7,041 nt of DNA from RGIG4140 sp045614025 (GTDB taxonomy: Bacteria; Pseudomonadota; Alphaproteobacteria; CAAHEQ01; UBA3637). The stretch is from the NCBI GenBank assembly GCA_045614025.1, contig JAZLCE010000010.1:1-7041 (forward strand). Direction: 5' to 3'. Within the stretch, counting starts at the first letter, position 1; every line of letters begins with the position of its first letter. The position numbers were made by a program, and so were the translations under genes. Below the pieces are notes generated by a model. The model ran no database searches, was not told where the DNA came from, and saw only the letters and a program-made list of their open reading frames with translations. Positions 1-6,091 of this stretch are shown piece by piece.

Positions 1-873
1 GCTTAATTTACGACAATCTTGTTTGGTGATTTCCTCAACATATTCTTTTCCCATCAAGGTAAAAGCCAATTTAACCCCTAAATAATTGTCATTCAATCTG
101 TTTTGAGTTGTTCCCCTTAAATTTACTTTGTTTTGTGCATACTTTTTAAAGAACTTTTCCCAATGGGTTTTAGTCATAGATTTGGTCAGACGTTCTGTGG
201 TCTTCATGTTATCATAACTCTTTAAAAGAGTTTTAACCTTGGGATTGCTTGGGTTATAAGGTTTGTCTTTCTTAATGGCTTTGATACTTTTCTCTGCATA
301 TCTTTCTAATGCAGAAACATGACTACCAAAACTTTTGAACCACTCATAACCATCTTTTGCTTTGTCTTCCAAGCCCAGTTCAATTTCTTTTTCTTTTAAC
401 TTGGTATAGGTTGTTCGCAAAGTAATATTGGCTTGTGAGTTTTCTACCAAACTCCTTAAATAGTCCAATATCATTTGAACCATCAGTTCTTTTCTTTGTT
501 CTGTGGGTAGTTTGATGTCTTCAATGTTTTTCTTGCCTTCTACAATATTCTCAGCATTTTCTTCCAAAAAATATTGGATTTGACTTAACCTTGCCAGCAA
601 TATCTTATCAACATCATTTTCATCCAGAACAACTTTGTTTTCTTTGTTAATTTTCATAATAATATCCTCAAATACATCCATAAATGTTTGTAAATGAGCA
701 ATTTCTGTTCGCCATCTGGCAACGGCAATCTTGTAATCAGAAGTATCTAATGAATAGCCTATCTCTTTACATTTAGCGATTGTCCAATACTTCCTTGGAA
801 GCCCAACCCTAAAATAAAAAGCACGACCTTTGACAATAAGTCCCGGATAGATTATCTGTGTTTCTTTTCTTTT
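1..873 (-). CDS. Partial site-specific tyrosine recombinase (integrase), 3' end beyond the window
   Basis: An uninterrupted minus-strand frame of 291 codons runs off the left edge, so the catalytic domain with its Arg/His/Tyr residues is not visible. The first ~60 codons read GLIVKGRAFYFRVGLPRKYW, then SLDTSDYKIAVARW. This matches the small N-terminal domain (DUF6538-like) of many proteobacterial integrases, where a Tyr-Tyr-Phe-Arg strand precedes 'slgTkdyreA'. The last visible stretch, ending EYVEEITKQDCRKLS, looks like the end of the SAM-like core-binding domain just before the catalytic domain. The enzyme would cut and rejoin DNA at att sites. The frame opens after a TGA at 874-876, and no ATG, GTG or TTG occurs before the ATG at 681-679, which would remove the N-terminal domain. 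The start is therefore unresolved: a rare ATA/ATC/ATT start, a frameshift from the overlapping upstream gene, or a damaged 5' end. Family is fairly certain; intactness is not. Confidence 0.75.
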
Positions 874-1529
874 TCAAATATATGCAAAATTTCATCAAAT
901 GGGCGATATTTTAAAGAATTTGAGTCAGATAAAGCCTGTATCGTTTTGGGATAGTCTTCTCCGTTTTTTTGTAATATTTCTTTTGTTTGTTGGACGGTAA
1001 GTAATTCAAAAGACCATGCAACAAGAGCGTCTTCACTTGATAAACTATTAGTACGGATACCTTGAAGTAAGTTCAAAAAATCCTTTTGATAATTTTCAAT
1101 GAAGAAGTTTTTCTTTTCCTTCTTTAAAAACGAAAAATTTTGTTTTTTAAGTATGTCATACACTTTGTTAGCATATGCTCCATAAGGACCAACAATGAGA
1201 GCATCTTCCAATGTTGCAATCCCCATTTCAAATGAGTTGAGAGCGTTTCTAAGTTCCAATGGAGTATCCCGTGATTCTAATAATCTTTTAGCAGTCATTT
1301 TGTCTGTTGTTTCGAGTCCCATTTCTTTCCAGATGTGAGAACAACGACGCAATATCAATATATCTATAATAATTAACATTAAAACGGATATAAACTGAAT
1401 TTTTGTTTTAGCCAGTATAAGTAGTGCAATTAATGGGACCAAAAGCGGAATAAGTAGAATAACTAAAACAAAAACAAGAAAATACAAAAAAAACTGTTTC
1501 CATGTTGTTTTCGAAGAAATTTTTGCCAT
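852..1529 (-). CDS. Membrane-anchored protein of unknown function with two degenerate internal repeats
   Basis: This 225-aa protein is not recognised. Residues 12-40 form a long hydrophobic stretch and residues 46-61 a second, separated by a short Lys-containing turn, so it is probably a two-pass hairpin in the inner membrane with a ~160-residue cytoplasmic tail. The tail seems to hold two related units: around 95-131, with TLEDALIVG then ILKKQN, and around 153-190, with SSEDALVAW then ILQKNG. The start is supported by GAAGG eight bases upstream of the ATG and by a good promoter beyond it. Its last codons overlap the open frame of the downstream integrase by about 20 bases in another register, so the two are probably co-transcribed. 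Lys-rich composition fits the AT-rich surroundings. Nothing in the sequence gives a function; accompanying an integrase suggests a mobile-element accessory gene. Confidence 0.75.
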   Translation of the reverse strand: MAKISSKTTWKQFFLYFLVFVLVILLIPLLVPLIALLILAKTKIQFISVLMLIIIDILILRRCSHIWKEMGLETTDKMTAKRLLESRDTPLELRNALNSFEMGIATLEDALIVGPYGAYANKVYDILKKQNFSFLKKEKKNFFIENYQKDFLNLLQGIRTNSLSSEDALVAWSFELLTVQQTKEILQKNGEDYPKTIQALSDSNSLKYRPFDEILHIFEKEKKHR

Positions 1530-1560
1530 AATATAACCTTCTTTTTATTAAGATAAAGAA

Positions 1561-1589
1561 AATTTATCAGAAAGCAGTTTATGAGTCAA
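1561..1589 (-). promoter_or_regulatory. Sigma70-type promoter of the 225-aa membrane protein gene
   Basis: On the minus strand a -35 box TTGACT (1589-1584) and a -10 box TAAATT (1566-1561) are separated by 17 bases. Transcription would start about 25 bases before the ATG at 1529, leaving room for the GAAGG ribosome binding site. The promoter overlaps the plus-strand ankyrin-like remnant, which supports the view that the remnant is no longer a working gene. Confidence 0.6.
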
Positions 1590-1715
1590 GTTTATTTTGT
1601 AGTGGAAAACAAATATCCTCATATTAAAGACAAGTTTGGATTAACGGCTTTTGATTATGCTATCCGAAACCCTAACCAATGGGCAAGAATTCTAAATTAT
1701 ATTGCATTAAAATAA
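1581..1715 (+). pseudogene. Ankyrin-like C-terminal remnant (44 codons)
   Basis: A short plus-strand frame ends at TAA 1713-1715 and contains DKFGLTAFDYAIRN, which fits the ankyrin-repeat signature (D-x-x-G-x-T-A-x-x-x-A) usually written DxxGxTALHxAxxxG. The frame stays open back only to a TAA at 1554-1556 and has no ribosome binding site before its ATG at 1581. Its upstream part coincides with the promoter of the opposite-strand membrane protein gene. It therefore looks like the 3' end of a longer ankyrin gene whose body has been lost. Its stop codon lies inside the left copy of the 17-bp direct repeat, and the terminator at 4672-4698 would follow it directly if the intervening operon were removed. 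With a single repeat unit visible, the ankyrin call is moderate only; a chance ORF remains possible. Confidence 0.4.
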
Positions 1716-1724
1716 AAGGACTGT
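1708..1724. repeat. Left copy of the 17-bp direct repeat flanking the three-gene operon
   Basis: TAAAATAAAAGGACTGT occurs here and again, identically and in the same orientation, at 4666-4682. This copy contains the stop codon of the ankyrin-like remnant and lies 22 bases beyond the end of the AAA+ ATPase gene. Unlike the right copy it is not followed by a complementary arm, so it forms no hairpin. It is read as one end (attL-like or target duplication) of an inserted unit. Confidence 0.65.
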
Positions 1725-1746
1725 TCAGGGTTAGATACTTTAGAAA

Positions 1747-3051
1747 CTATAAAAAACCTATTTTTTTATTATTAATGCCCCCGTTTTTTGCCAACTTAAT
1801 CTCATTTAGATGTATTTTTAAGCTTTCGATAGAACCGTTCATTAAAAACATTGAACGAACAACATTGTCTATAAATGCAGGAGGAATATCATATTCTTTT
1901 GATAAAGCTTCTACTATCTCTTTATTATAAGATATATGATATTCTTTAAACTTCTTTTCCCATATGCTTGCTTTTATTTGATTAGGAGGTGTTTTTACCG
2001 ACAAGACATAAGAAAAACGACGTAAATATGCTTCATCTATGCCAATTACATCATTTGTCGTCCAAATTGTCGGTCTGTTGTTTGTTTCCAGTAATCGATT
2101 TAATTTGACTTTTGAAACATCTGACTTCTCCTGAAATGGAGAATGAGAAAAAACATCTTCTGCTTCATCAAATAAAAGTATGGAATTAAAATCATTTTTT
2201 AGAGCCTCATTTGCCAATGCAAGTTGATTAAAACGGTCTGTTTCAACCTTCTCAAACCTTTCTTTATTTTTCTCTGCAATTGAATAAATTGGACAGTTAA
2301 TTTGATTGGTTAATGTTTTTGCAAATTCTGTTTTTCCTGTGCCTGGAATACCGTATAATAATATATTAATGCCTTGGAGATTATACTCTATTGCCTTTTG
2401 AAGAAGATTTTTAATTTGATTTCTTTGAACGATATATCCAAAATCATCCATTGTCAATGGTGTTGTTAACGGTTTTCCAACAAGCAAAGTTATCATATCT
2501 TCTAATGAGTTGATTTGAGAATTTAATAAATTATAAATCCAATCAGACATTTCCAATCGATGTTTATAGCTATCATTAGAAAGAATTCCGAATTTTCTTA
2601 AAACACAATCCGGACGGATGATTGACAGAATTTCATGTTCAGGAGCAGAAAGAAGTAAGGCAATATTATCCGGATTCATCCAAGAATCATACCCGAATAT
2701 CAAATCACAAAAATCTTCAAAAAAACGATGTTTTGAATATCTGATAAACAATCCTATTAATTCTTGTTCAAGAGAATCTAATCCGATTAAATTACCTAAA
2801 AAGGTAATGTTTTTATCAATGGCATCCGGTTGAAAAAATTGAATTTCATTTTGCTTTTGTATTTTTGTAATCCAGTTTTGAATATCTTCAAGAGACATAT
2901 TATCATCTAATTCGTCTGGAATAAGTAATTCTTCTCCATACTCATTTATCCAACTTATTAACTGCGTTTTTTTTCTTGGTGTTTGAATAAGTTTTTTTAT
3001 CGGATTGATAATATAAGATTGATATTTAAAAACTTCATAATTTGATAACAT
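1747..3051 (-). CDS. AAA+ family ATPase
   Basis: This 434-aa cytoplasmic ATPase has a single C-terminal AAA+ module. Walker A is GIPGTGKT at 234-241, Walker B is ILLFDEAE at 291-298, a sensor-1-like Asn lies in TIWTTND (Asn333), and AYLRRF (Arg344/345) is the likely arginine finger region. A small helical lid follows to the end. Residues 1-200 are mostly helical and contain LGNLIGLDSLEQELIGLFIRY, a pattern seen in the N-terminal part of a group of larger (roughly 700-850 aa, from memory) uncharacterised proteobacterial AAA ATPases that share the pattern LLYGxPGTGKTE...LLFDExED...TIWxxND. This protein is a shorter version. GGAG lies 6-7 bases before the ATG at 3051. It is the last gene of the WYL-glycosylase-AAA operon, 43 bases after the glycosylase stop, with a copy of the putative operator in that gap. 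The ATPase assignment is secure; what it remodels is unknown. Confidence 0.85.
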   Translation of the reverse strand: MLSNYEVFKYQSYIINPIKKLIQTPRKKTQLISWINEYGEELLIPDELDDNMSLEDIQNWITKIQKQNEIQFFQPDAIDKNITFLGNLIGLDSLEQELIGLFIRYSKHRFFEDFCDLIFGYDSWMNPDNIALLLSAPEHEILSIIRPDCVLRKFGILSNDSYKHRLEMSDWIYNLLNSQINSLEDMITLLVGKPLTTPLTMDDFGYIVQRNQIKNLLQKAIEYNLQGINILLYGIPGTGKTEFAKTLTNQINCPIYSIAEKNKERFEKVETDRFNQLALANEALKNDFNSILLFDEAEDVFSHSPFQEKSDVSKVKLNRLLETNNRPTIWTTNDVIGIDEAYLRRFSYVLSVKTPPNQIKASIWEKKFKEYHISYNKEIVEALSKEYDIPPAFIDNVVRSMFLMNGSIESLKIHLNEIKLAKNGGINNKKIGFL

Positions 3052-3091
3052 GATATACTCCTTTTTATAAAAAAGAATATATCATGCCATA

Positions 3092-3108
3092 ACGTCATTT
3101 TTTGACGT
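3092..3108. promoter_or_regulatory. Putative WYL-regulator operator upstream of the AAA+ gene
   Basis: On the minus strand this is ACGTCA - AAAAA - TGACGT, a perfect 6-bp inverted repeat with a 5-bp A-tract centre. It matches the site in the WYL gene promoter (4602-4618) at 15 of 17 positions. It overlaps the stop codon of the glycosylase gene and ends 41 bases before the AAA+ ATG. A possible -10 (TATATT, 3083-3078) lies just downstream but no convincing -35 was found, so an internal promoter is only suggested. Confidence 0.5.
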
Positions 3109-3655
3109 ATTTGATTAAAAATTCTTCCCATTTTTTTATTTTATCATTTAATCCCATACGAGCATTAGCAGAACTGGGTGATGGTAAAATATGTTCTTCT
3201 CCATTTGAGATTTTCTCTAACCAATTTTTATATGTTTCATCAACTTGTTTTAAATATCTTTTATAATATTTAAATGCTTTTTTACTGCTAAAAAAAATAC
3301 ATTCCAATTGTGGACATTCTGTTTTTAAAGTTGTTAAATCATTGTATTCAGGGTCTTTGATGGATGAATCTTTACTCTTATCAATATAGCAAGATTTAAT
3401 CATATCCCATAAACCAATTTTATATTTTTTTAAGAATTTCTTTCTTCTTTCAATTAGAGTGTTATTTTCTTCTTTTCCTTCTAAATATTCGATTTTTTCA
3501 TCAGGTTTATAAATTTTACTTAATATTTTCCAAAATTGATTGGTTGATTTATGATAAAAGAATGTATCTCTGGATGCTTCTGATGGAAATGTTCCCAAAA
3601 TAACAACTTTTGCGTCTGGTTCAATATATTCCAAATCTGCAAATTTTCTTTCCAT
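3095..3655 (-). CDS. DNA-deoxyinosine (hypoxanthine) glycosylase, uracil-DNA glycosylase superfamily
   Basis: This 186-aa protein carries the family-6 hypoxanthine-DNA glycosylase motifs: ILGTFPSEAS at 19-28 (motif 1), FYHKSTNQFWKIL at 33-45, GLWDMIKSC at 81-89, and LPSPSSANAR at 157-166 (motif 2, the DNA-intercalating loop). Length is typical of the family. It should remove hypoxanthine (deaminated adenine), and possibly other altered bases, by cutting the N-glycosidic bond and leaving an abasic site. As in this family, motif 1 lacks the usual catalytic Asp/Asn of classical uracil glycosylases; Asn39 in STNQFW is the likely functional substitute (from family knowledge). The start has AAGGA nine bases upstream, and only three bases separate it from the WYL stop codon, implying translational coupling. 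Its 3' end overlaps a putative operator. Substrate choice is inference, since the clade could have shifted to another modified base. Confidence 0.85.
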   Translation of the reverse strand: MERKFADLEYIEPDAKVVILGTFPSEASRDTFFYHKSTNQFWKILSKIYKPDEKIEYLEGKEENNTLIERRKKFLKKYKIGLWDMIKSCYIDKSKDSSIKDPEYNDLTTLKTECPQLECIFFSSKKAFKYYKRYLKQVDETYKNWLEKISNGEEHILPSPSSANARMGLNDKIKKWEEFLIKYVKK

Positions 3656-3658
3656 TTT

Positions 3659-4576
3659 TTATTTCCTTTCAGGTTTAATGACTTTAACTTTATTTCCCCA
3701 AGTGTATAAATGCCAATCCATTTCTTTTTGACCTCCGGCAAAAAATTTGACTGTCAAAGTGCCATCATGATTTTTTATCATCTGTTGTGAGGGATGAAAT
3801 TCATATTTTGAGGCATCATCTGCTGTTTCTGCATCAAATAACCATTCTACCTCTACAGGATCTTCACGATACACACCAAAGCAATCTTTTGTAAAATCTT
3901 CTAATGAAAAACTTTCATCTCTTCTGAAAATATTATCGGTTAGTTGAACATCGGATAACTTGTGCAGTGCAAAATAACGATATTCTTTTGTTTTATCAGA
4001 ATAAGCGACCAAATAATGTTTGTTTCCGTATAAAAAGCCATAAGGCGAAACAGTTTGTTTTTCGTTCTTATAAGTTATTGTAATTTTCTTAGTGGATAAA
4101 ATAGCCTCTTTTATAATATCTAAATAATTGGTGTTAATTTTGATTTTTGGACCAACACGACGGGCAAATCCTTGGGCTTCTAATAAAACCTCTGCATCTG
4201 GTTCTATTTTCCTGAGTGTGTCTGTTTTTATTGAGGCTGTAATTTTTTCAATAATTGTATTTAATTGAACGGCTTTGTCGGATAGTTTTTCTTTTTCTAA
4301 AGCTTCTCTTGCCAAGTTTAAGCAAGCCAAATCATCAGCTGAAAATTGAATAAAATCTTTTAATGTTCCTTGAGGAATTCGCCACCTTTTTTGACGATTA
4401 TCTCCCTCAATTTCTTCTGCTTGAATAAAACGAGAAACAATCATATCCCTCATTCTTTCTGCTGTTCGTCTGGATACTTGAAAACGATTCATTATATCGG
4501 AAAGACTAACACCTTCACGATTTGATTGCATCCAAATCGCTAAATCTAATAAATTTTCTGTTTTTTCATATGACAT
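3659..4576 (-). CDS. WYL-domain transcriptional regulator (BrxR/CapW-like architecture)
   Basis: With the start chosen here the protein has 305 aa. Residues 1-70 are a winged helix-turn-helix, with SLSDIMNRFQVSRRTAERMR as the recognition region. Residues ~150-215 are a WYL domain, with HYLVAY at 187-192 in place of the name-giving Trp-Tyr-Leu, and RYFALHKLSDVQLTD at 200-214. Residues ~230-303 resemble the WCX C-terminal extension. Repressors of this shape (BrxR, CapW) bind dyads in the promoters of defence operons and are thought to sense a ligand through the WYL domain. The frame extends upstream to 4654, but that would translate through the promoter; AAGGAG lies six bases before the second ATG of an ATGATG pair, giving the start at 4576. 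It is the first gene of the operon and probably represses its own promoter through the site at 4602-4618. Confidence 0.85.
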   Translation of the reverse strand: MSYEKTENLLDLAIWMQSNREGVSLSDIMNRFQVSRRTAERMRDMIVSRFIQAEEIEGDNRQKRWRIPQGTLKDFIQFSADDLACLNLAREALEKEKLSDKAVQLNTIIEKITASIKTDTLRKIEPDAEVLLEAQGFARRVGPKIKINTNYLDIIKEAILSTKKITITYKNEKQTVSPYGFLYGNKHYLVAYSDKTKEYRYFALHKLSDVQLTDNIFRRDESFSLEDFTKDCFGVYREDPVEVEWLFDAETADDASKYEFHPSQQMIKNHDGTLTVKFFAGGQKEMDWHLYTWGNKVKVIKPERK

Positions 4577-4596
4577 CATAAACTCCTTATACATCC

Positions 4597-4624
4597 AGTA
4601 TACGACATTTTTTGACATAGTCAA
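4597..4624 (-). promoter_or_regulatory. Promoter of the WYL-glycosylase-AAA operon
   Basis: On the minus strand a -35 box TTGACT (4624-4619) and a -10 box TATACT (4602-4597) are separated by 16 bases. Transcription would begin near 4590, immediately before the AAGGAG of the WYL gene. The whole spacer is occupied by the operator-like dyad, as expected for a promoter shut off by a repressor bound between the two boxes. Confidence 0.7.
4602..4618. promoter_or_regulatory. Putative WYL-regulator operator in its own promoter
   Basis: On the minus strand ATGTCAAAAAATGTCGT fills the -35/-10 spacer. It differs at two positions from the perfect dyad at 3092-3108, giving the shared form AYGTCAAAAAATGWCGT. 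Binding here would block RNA polymerase directly. That the regulator is the WYL protein is inferred from its position as the adjacent first gene. Confidence 0.6.
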
Positions 4625-4665
4625 ATAAAATTTGTTTTCAATCTTTATCTGCATCTAGGGTAATC

Positions 4666-4682
4666 TAAAATAAAAGGACTGT
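4666..4682. repeat. Right copy of the 17-bp direct repeat flanking the three-gene operon
   Basis: This is identical to 1708-1724. It begins 41 bases beyond the -35 box of the operon promoter, so the two copies enclose exactly the promoter and the three genes, 2,958 bases from repeat to repeat. Here the repeat supplies the left arm of the terminator hairpin. Confidence 0.65.
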
Positions 4683-4698
4683 GTTTAGCAGTCCTTTT
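4672..4698 (+). terminator. Rho-independent terminator hairpin, probably that of the lost ankyrin-like gene
   Basis: A perfect 10-bp stem, AAAAGGACTG (4672-4681) with CAGTCCTTTT (4689-4698), closes a 7-base loop and ends in a T-tract on the plus strand. No plus-strand gene now lies directly upstream, because the preceding 2.9 kb is transcribed the other way. The nearest plus-strand reading frame is the ankyrin-like remnant ending at 1715, beside the other copy of the repeat. The stem has A-runs on its other side and could also act from the minus strand. Confidence 0.75.
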
Positions 4699-4799
4699 TA
4701 TTTCTTTGTATATTTTTTATTTTTATTTAATTAAAATCCAATTCGTCCAAATAGATTTTAAGTAATTCACTTAAACAGATTAAAAATAAAAAATAGAAA

Positions 4800-4828
4800 T
4801 TGACAAAAAATCTATTTTATTATAGTAT
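4800..4828 (+). promoter_or_regulatory. Promoter of the MFS transporter gene; likely leaderless mRNA
   Basis: A consensus -35 TTGACA (4800-4805) and a -10 TAGTAT (4823-4828) are spaced by 17 bases. The expected start of transcription, about seven bases after the -10, falls on the A of the ATG at 4835. No Shine-Dalgarno sequence precedes the ATG. Confidence 0.65.
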
Positions 4829-4834
4829 ATTCCT

Positions 4835-6046
4835 ATGAAACGGAATGTCTTTTTATTAAAATTGGATTATTTCTTCGGGGGGTTTTGGCTTTTAGCTCCT
4901 CTTGTTATTATTTATTTCCAACAAATTACCGACTCCTATACTCTTGCAATGTTAGTTTTTTCTATCGCCAGCATTTCAACTATTGCATTAGAACTTCCTT
5001 CTGGAATTTTATCGGATTTTTTAGGAAGACGAAAAACACTTCTTGTTTGTGGGTTATTAAGTTTATTTTGTTTTGTTTTTTGGGCTTTAGCAGGAGAATT
5101 TAAAAGTATCACATTATTGTTTCTTGGATCTATTCTATGGGGGGCTAGTGATGCTTTCTTATCTGGGACAGATGAAGCGCTGATGTTCGAAACTATGGAA
5201 GAATTAGGTGAAAAACATAATTTTAATTCTTTTTTTGCAAAAGCATGTGCGTGGAACCAATTTGGATTAGCTCTATCTGCGATTATTGGTGGATGTATAG
5301 TTTATTTTACATCGTTGCAAATTCTTGCTTGGATATCCGTAATCCCTGCTTTCTTGGGTTTTGTTTCAATTTTTTTATTAAAAGAACCTCAAAGAACATT
5401 TTCTCAACCCCGTATTTCTATACTTAAACACTTTAAAAAAGCCTTAAAAGATATTATATCCAATAAAAAATTGTTTTTTTTCTCAATTATAAATGTTGTT
5501 GATAATGCTATCAGCTATCCAATTTCTCGTTTCGAAGGTGTTTATTTTGAAAAACTCATTCCTCTTTGGAGTATTAGTTTTGTTCGTTTTCTTAAACAGA
5601 TATTTAGTACAGTCAGTTTTTCTCTTTTCTCAAAAATAAAACAATTTACAGCTTTATATACTTTGATTTATTCGTTCTTAGGAAATATTGTCTTTAGAAG
5701 TTTAGGTTTATTATTAAATAATATATTCAGCCCAATTATAATGTCTGCATCTAATTTATTTTATGGTTCATCTACAACTATTCAAACAGATATATTACAA
5801 CAGAATTTTTCAGAAAATCAAAGAGCCACTATGCGCTCTATACTTTCTTTGGCTGAGAAAGTTTTAAGCAGTGTTTTATTTCTATTCTTTGGTTTCCTTG
5901 CCGATTTGTACTCTGCTAGGTTGGCTTTGATTATAGCTGTTTTAATCAGGCTATTATTAACTATTTTTATATACTTATATACAAAAAAAAGAAAAATCAC
6001 TAAATTTATTCCTGTATTGGAATATACTATTTATTTACACATGTAA
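4835..6046 (+). CDS. Major facilitator superfamily (MFS) transporter
   Basis: This 403-aa inner-membrane protein has about 12 hydrophobic segments in two halves with a basic central loop near 185-212 (KEPQRTFSQPRISILKHFKK). Motif A, GILSDFLGRRKTL (57-69), lies in the loop between helices 2 and 3, and a weaker copy, GFLADLYSARLAL (353-365), sits in the second half. GTDEALMFET (111-120) resembles the 'SGt.eA..yd' stretch of an MFS branch often annotated as drug or small-molecule efflux. It should move a solute by proton-coupled exchange; the substrate cannot be read from the sequence. The start is fixed by the promoter immediately before it. The gene is a single transcription unit, convergent with the winged-helix gene 45 bases beyond its stop. 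It lies just outside the repeat-bounded operon, so it is probably not part of that insert. Confidence 0.85.
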   Translation: MKRNVFLLKLDYFFGGFWLLAPLVIIYFQQITDSYTLAMLVFSIASISTIALELPSGILSDFLGRRKTLLVCGLLSLFCFVFWALAGEFKSITLLFLGSILWGASDAFLSGTDEALMFETMEELGEKHNFNSFFAKACAWNQFGLALSAIIGGCIVYFTSLQILAWISVIPAFLGFVSIFLLKEPQRTFSQPRISILKHFKKALKDIISNKKLFFFSIINVVDNAISYPISRFEGVYFEKLIPLWSISFVRFLKQIFSTVSFSLFSKIKQFTALYTLIYSFLGNIVFRSLGLLLNNIFSPIIMSASNLFYGSSTTIQTDILQQNFSENQRATMRSILSLAEKVLSSVLFLFFGFLADLYSARLALIIAVLIRLLLTIFIYLYTKKRKITKFIPVLEYTIYLHM

Positions 6047-6091
6047 AAAAGTATCTTCTGTTAATTACAAGAAAACAAAAAAGTCAAGTAA

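Noticed and set aside
1668..1735. AACCCT / AGGGTT inverted repeat near the left end of the insert, considered as a transposon end
   Set aside because: Only six bases with a long gap, one arm lies outside the direct repeat, and no matching inverted sequence exists at the right end.
1679..1930. 83-codon plus-strand frame over the 3' end of the AAA+ gene
   Set aside because: It is antisense to a well-supported ATPase gene and has no start signal or recognisable protein.
2618..2833. 71-codon plus-strand frame inside the AAA+ gene
   Set aside because: Antisense shadow of the coding sequence, without a ribosome binding site.
3520..3741. 73-codon minus-strand frame spanning the WYL/glycosylase junction
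   Set aside because: It overlaps two conserved genes in another register; the genes themselves carry all the family motifs.
4577..4654. Upstream extension of the WYL gene to an ATG at 4654
   Set aside because: It would translate through a good promoter and operator; AAGGAG and the ATG at 4576 give a better start.
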